Source: JAFALK01 sp042701975
GTDB lineage: Bacteria > Pseudomonadota > Gammaproteobacteria > Burkholderiales > Burkholderiaceae_C
Assembly: GCA_042701975.1 (NCBI GenBank)
Contig: CP170561.1
Span: 2,852,001-2,916,000, forward strand
Direction: 5' to 3'
Length of the DNA: 64,000 nucleotides
Below are positions 60,810-64,000 of the stretch, one piece after another. The position numbers and the translations under genes were made by a program. The notes under the pieces are model-generated. The model was given only the letters and a program-made list of their open reading frames with translations, ran no database searches and was not told the origin of the DNA. Within the stretch, counting starts at the first letter, position 1; the number at the start of each line of letters is the position of its first letter.

Positions 60810-60926
60810 ATGCGCACCTTCGACAAGCTCATCGCCACGATTCCGGACCGCCGGAGCGATGCTTGCGTGCGTCCGTTCATCGGTAGCCGCTCCGGTTCTG
60901 CTCTGCACGTCCCCCTGCAAAAGTAG
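60810..60926 (+). CDS. Possible 38-residue leader peptide upstream of fusA2
   Basis: ATG to TAG, beginning MRTFDKLIATIPDRR and ending LHVPLQK. No clear Shine-Dalgarno sequence precedes it. It is reported because its stop codon abuts the hairpin in front of fusA2, an arrangement seen in translation-attenuation leaders. It may equally be chance. Confidence 0.25.
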   Translation: MRTFDKLIATIPDRRSDACVRPFIGSRSGSALHVPLQK

Positions 60927-60951
60927 GCGCCAGGTGATGTCCATCTGGCGC
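60927..60951 (+). promoter_or_regulatory. Hairpin in the fusA2 5' leader
   Basis: GCGCCAG (60927-60933) and CTGGCGC (60945-60951) pair perfectly, with an inner GATG/CATC that can pair if bulged. It starts directly after the leader ORF stop and lies 8 bases before AAGGA and 19 bases before the GTG start. Confidence 0.4.
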
Positions 60952-60970
60952 GGCCAGACAAGGACTTACC

Positions 60971-62992
60971 GTGAACTCGAACATCAAGACCCCCCGCGCC
61001 CTGCGCAACATTGGCGTTATCGCCCACGTGGACGCTGGCAAGACCACGACCACCGAACGCATCCTGTTCTACACGGGTGAACAGCACCGCATGGGCGAAG
61101 TCCATGACGGCGCCACCACGATGGATTTTGATCCGCAGGAACGTGCACGCGGCATCACCATCAACAGTGCCGCCACCACCGTTCACTGGCGCGATACCAA
61201 GATCAACCTGATCGACACGCCCGGGCACATCGATTTCAACATCGAGGTGCGCCGCTCCCTGCGCGTGCTGGACGGCGCCGTCGTCGTCTTCGACGGCGTG
61301 GCCGGCGTGGAGCCGCAGAGCGAAACCAACTGGCGCCTGGCCGACCAGTATGGTGTACCGCGCATTGCCTTCGTGAACAAGCTCGACCGCACGGGTGCGG
61401 ATTTCCTGCGCGTCGTCGCCATGATGCGCGATCGCCTCGGCGCCAAGGTCGTGCCGCTGCAGCTGCCCATCGGCGCTGAAGCCGGCTTCGTCGGCGTGGT
61501 CGATCTGATCGACGGCCAAGCCCTGGTCTGGCCGAAGGACGACGCCAGCGCCAAGCCCGAAGTGCATCCGATTCCGCCCGAAATGGCCGAAGCGGCGGCG
61601 CAATGGCGCCAACGCCTGGTCGAAGCCGCGGCGGATGCGGATGAGGCGGTGCTGAGCGCCTGGATCAACGGCGAGCCCATCGAAGCGTCGGCCATCCGCC
61701 GTGCGCTGCGTCGCGGCGTGATCGAGCAAGGCTTGGTGCCGGTGCTGACCGGTTCGGCCTTCAAGAACCGCGGCGTGGAACCGCTGCTGGACGCCGTTGT
61801 CGACTACCTGCCCGCCCCTGAAGAGGTGAAGGGCGTGGACGGCCTCGACCGTGAAGGTAAGGGTTTCGCTGGCCTGGTCTTCAAGATCGTGGCCGATGCC
61901 CATGGAGCGCTGGCCTATGTGCGTGCCTATCGCGGCAGTGCCGAGCGAGGCGCGACCCTGCTCGACGTGAACAGCGGCCGCAGCGAACGCATCTCGCGCA
62001 TCTACGAGATGCATGCGGACCAGCGCGTCGAGCGAGAGCGCATCGAGGCGGGCGACATCGTCGCCATCGTCGGCCCCAAGGAGCTGCTGACCGGTCACAC
62101 CCTGGCCGATCCGCATGCGCCCGTGCAGCTGGAAACCATCGAGACGCCTGAACCCGTGATGCATTTGGCCGTGGAAACGCGCAACTCCGGCGAGCTGCCG
62201 GCGCTGTCCAAGGCGCTGCAGGCCCTGCTGCGCGAGGATCCGAGCCTGAAGCTGGCGCAGGACGCCGAGACCGGCCAGACCATCCTGTCCGGCATGGGCG
62301 AGCTGCAGCTGGAAGTCAGCCTGGAGAAGCTGCGCCAGCGCACCGGCCTGGCCTTGGCAACGGGTCGGCCGCAGGTGGCCTATCGCGAGACGCTGGCAGC
62401 GCCGGTGGAGCTGCGCCAGGTGCACAAGAAGCAGAGCGGCGGCCCGGGCCAGTTTGCCGAGGTGCAGCTGGCTTTGCGCCCGCTGCCTCGCGGTGAGGGC
62501 TTTCGCTTCGAGAGCCGCATCGCCGGCGGTGCGATCCCGCGCGAGTTCATTCCGGCGGTGGAGCAGGGCCTGCGCCGTGCGGCGCAGAGCGGCTTGCGCG
62601 GCCATCCGGTAGTGGATTTCGAGGTTGTGCTGCTCGACGGCGCCTTCCACGAGCGCGACTCCTCGGCGCTGGCCTTCGAGCTGGTAGCCGTTGCGGCGCT
62701 GCGCGAAGCGCTGCATCGCGTGGGTTCGGTGCTGCTGGAGCCGCTGATGGCCGTCGAAGTGCTGACGCCGCCGGAAGCGCTGGGCGACGTGATCGGCGAC
62801 CTGAACCGCCGTCACGGCCGCGTGCGGGCGCAGAGCCAGCGCGGCCAGACAATGGTGGTCGATGCGCAGGTGCCGCTGGCCCGGATGTTCGGCTACATCG
62901 GCTCTCTGCGGGCTCTGTCGTCGGGCCGGGCGCAGTATTCGATGCATTTCGACGAATACGCACCGGCGCTGGAGCAGGCTGTCGCCGCCTGA
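60971..62992 (+). CDS. fusA2: Second elongation factor G (EF-G2-type)
   Basis: A 673-residue translational GTPase with the EF-G domains I-V. G1 is AHVDAGKTT at 18-26, then RGITIN, DTPGHIDF (G3) and NKLDRTGAD (G4). Domain IV is shortened or varied around QVHKKQSGGPGQFAEVQL, and domain V ends ALSSGRAQYSMHFDEY. It is not in a str operon (no rpsL, rpsG or tuf nearby), so it is a second copy rather than the housekeeping one. The start is GTG with AAGGA 6 bases upstream. Confidence 0.9.
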   Translation: MNSNIKTPRALRNIGVIAHVDAGKTTTTERILFYTGEQHRMGEVHDGATTMDFDPQERARGITINSAATTVHWRDTKINLIDTPGHIDFNIEVRRSLRVLDGAVVVFDGVAGVEPQSETNWRLADQYGVPRIAFVNKLDRTGADFLRVVAMMRDRLGAKVVPLQLPIGAEAGFVGVVDLIDGQALVWPKDDASAKPEVHPIPPEMAEAAAQWRQRLVEAAADADEAVLSAWINGEPIEASAIRRALRRGVIEQGLVPVLTGSAFKNRGVEPLLDAVVDYLPAPEEVKGVDGLDREGKGFAGLVFKIVADAHGALAYVRAYRGSAERGATLLDVNSGRSERISRIYEMHADQRVERERIEAGDIVAIVGPKELLTGHTLADPHAPVQLETIETPEPVMHLAVETRNSGELPALSKALQALLREDPSLKLAQDAETGQTILSGMGELQLEVSLEKLRQRTGLALATGRPQVAYRETLAAPVELRQVHKKQSGGPGQFAEVQLALRPLPRGEGFRFESRIAGGAIPREFIPAVEQGLRRAAQSGLRGHPVVDFEVVLLDGAFHERDSSALAFELVAVAALREALHRVGSVLLEPLMAVEVLTPPEALGDVIGDLNRRHGRVRAQSQRGQTMVVDAQVPLARMFGYIGSLRALSSGRAQYSMHFDEYAPALEQAVAA

Positions 62993-63014
62993 AGCAGTTT
63001 TGGCTGCAACAGCG

Positions 63015-63046
63015 GAAGGGCAAGTCTTCGGGCTTGCCCTTCTTTT
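63015..63046 (+). terminator. Rho-independent terminator after fusA2
   Basis: GAAGGGCAAG (63015-63024), 8-base loop, CTTGCCCTTC (63033-63042), then TTTTC. A perfect 10-bp stem, 22 bases after the stop. Confidence 0.92.
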
Positions 63047-63097
63047 CTTCCAGATACTTCAGGTCTAAACTATTCAGGTCTCAAAGGAACTTCACCC

Positions 63098-64000
63098 ATG
63101 CGCATCTCCTGCATCGGCGGCGGGCCGGCCGGCCTGTACTTCGCCCTGCTGATGAAGAAGCAGAACCCGAGCTTTGATGTCACGGTCATCGAACGCAATG
63201 CCGAGGGCAGCACCTTCGGCTGGGGCGTGGTCTTTTCTGACCAGACGCTGGCCGCGCTGCAGACGGCCGATCCGCAGACGGCGGCGCAGATCCTCGATGC
63301 CTTCAATCACTGGGACGACATCGACGTCCGCATCCAGGGGCGCACCATCACCTCAGGAGGTCACGGCTTTTGCGGCATCGGCCGCATGCGCCTGCTGAGC
63401 ATCCTCCAGGAGCGCTGCCGCGAGCTGGGCGTGGTGCTGAAGTTTGAATCCGAAGCCGCGGACGACGAGGCGATCGAGGCGGATCTGATCATCGCCGCCG
63501 ATGGCCTCAACAGCCGCATCCGCGCCAAGTACGCCAGCACCTACCAGCCGGACGTCGATCTGCGCCAATGCCGTTTCGTCTGGCTGGGCACAGCGAAGCT
63601 CTTCGACGCCTTCACGTTCGACTTCCAGAAGACGGACTGGGGCTGGTTCCAGGCGCACGCCTACCGTTTCGATGAAAGCACTTCGACCTTCATCGTCGAA
63701 GCGCCCGAGAACGTCTGGCGCGCCGCCGGCCTGGAAGAGATGGACAAGGACGATGGCATCGCCTTTTGCGAACGACTCTTCGCGCAAGTGCTGGACGGCC
63801 ACCAGCTCGTCTCCAATGCCAGCCACCTGCGTGGCTCGGCGCAGTGGATCCGCTTTCCGCGTGTGATCTGTCGGCAATGGGTGCATTGGCGTGAGGACGG
63901 CGTGCCGGTCGTGCTGATGGGCGATGCGGCTCACACCGCGCATTTCTCGATTGGATCGGGCACCAAGCTGGCGCTGGAAGACGCGATTGCCCTGGCCCGC
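63098..64000 (+). CDS. FAD-dependent monooxygenase, start of an aminobenzoyl-CoA (anthraniloyl-CoA) monooxygenase-like protein
   Basis: 301 residues to the window edge; the gene continues beyond. FAD-binding fold: RISCIGGGPAGLYFALLMKK at the start and VPVVLMGDAAHTAHFSIGSGTKLALEDAIALAR at the present end, with ADLIIAADGLNSRIRAKY between. These fit the class A flavin monooxygenase half of 2-aminobenzoyl-CoA monooxygenase/reductase and salicylyl-CoA 5-hydroxylase, often a fusion with a C-terminal OYE domain. AAAGGAAC is 7 bases before the ATG. Neighbouring kynBUA produces anthranilate, which supports the aminobenzoyl-CoA reading. Confidence 0.78.
   Translation, partial: MRISCIGGGPAGLYFALLMKKQNPSFDVTVIERNAEGSTFGWGVVFSDQTLAALQTADPQTAAQILDAFNHWDDIDVRIQGRTITSGGHGFCGIGRMRLLSILQERCRELGVVLKFESEAADDEAIEADLIIAADGLNSRIRAKYASTYQPDVDLRQCRFVWLGTAKLFDAFTFDFQKTDWGWFQAHAYRFDESTSTFIVEAPENVWRAAGLEEMDKDDGIAFCERLFAQVLDGHQLVSNASHLRGSAQWIRFPRVICRQWVHWREDGVPVVLMGDAAHTAHFSIGSGTKLALEDAIALAR

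Larger units (their letters stand above)
60668..60970. other. 303-base divergent region between kynB and the second EF-G gene
   Basis: It must hold both promoters; I could not pick a convincing -35/-10 pair. It does contain a 39-codon open frame (60810-60926) ending right at a hairpin (60927-60951) and the fusA2 ribosome site AAGGA (60960-60964). Confidence 0.5.

Noticed and set aside
55532..60931. CAAAAGTAGGCGCC present at 55532-55545 and 60918-60931
   Set aside because: Repeats of 14 bases are expected several times by chance in 64 kb; no flanking similarity.

Overview
The window is GC-rich, gene-dense chromosomal DNA with no insertion sequences, tRNA or rRNA genes or CRISPR arrays that I can see. 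Gene content and order point to a motile betaproteobacterium of the order Burkholderiales, probably the Roseateles/Rubrivivax/Leptothrix side. Supporting signs are an FlhDC master regulator, CheZ, a complete flg operon, FlhF and FliA, DUF1841 and DUF3460 proteins, MinCDE, and a kynBUA operon. The genus is inference; no 16S gene is present.

Layout. 1-11.7 kb: a glycosyltransferase, flhDC, a GMC oxidoreductase and a methyltransferase, then motAB-cheYZ. These are followed by a half-length O-GlcNAc-transferase-like gene and a divergent module of a secreted von Willebrand A protein facing an ECF sigma factor with its membrane partner. 11.8-19.9 kb: flhB-flhA-flhF-flhG-like-fliA and a soluble chemoreceptor. 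20-27.5 kb: a c-di-GMP/phosphorelay block (diguanylate cyclase, REC-GGDEF-EAL protein, HPt protein, divergent histidine kinase, broken response regulator, HDOD protein). 27.5-39.6 kb: flgBCDEFGHIJKL on the minus strand, divergent from flgA-flgM-flgN. 39.6-50.9 kb: DMT transporter, frameshifted DUF1841 gene, kefFC, an orphan ParA-like ATPase, a LuxR-type response regulator, a class II aldolase, two SBF-fold transporters, scpA, DUF3460 and metG. 51-55.9 kb: a 435-base gene-free stretch with a DnaA-box match, a serine hydrolase and minCDE. 55.9-64 kb: aminopeptidase P, kynBUA, a second elongation factor G, and the start of an FAD monooxygenase that fits aminobenzoyl-CoA (anthraniloyl-CoA) catabolism and so could continue the kynurenine route.

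How it fits together. About half the window is a flagellar regulon whose regulatory tiers are visible in the DNA. FlhD and FlhC are at the left. An inverted repeat resembling an FlhDC box lies between flgA and flgB. FliA is encoded in the middle, and two good sigma-28 promoters (TCAA-N15-GCCGATAT and TCAA-N15-GTCGATAG) precede motA and flgM. The c-di-GMP genes between the two flagellar blocks probably tune motility.

Most notable observations: (1) an FlhG-position protein that has lost the ATPase P-loop but keeps the N-terminal DQAxxLR motif thought to stimulate FlhF; (2) a response regulator broken by an exact 14-bp tandem duplication plus a second frameshift; (3) a DUF1841 gene whose frame is restored by one base in an A6 run; (4) the vWA/ECF/membrane-protein module with a 23-bp inverted repeat in its divergent promoter; (5) a possible leader ORF plus hairpin in front of the second EF-G gene.
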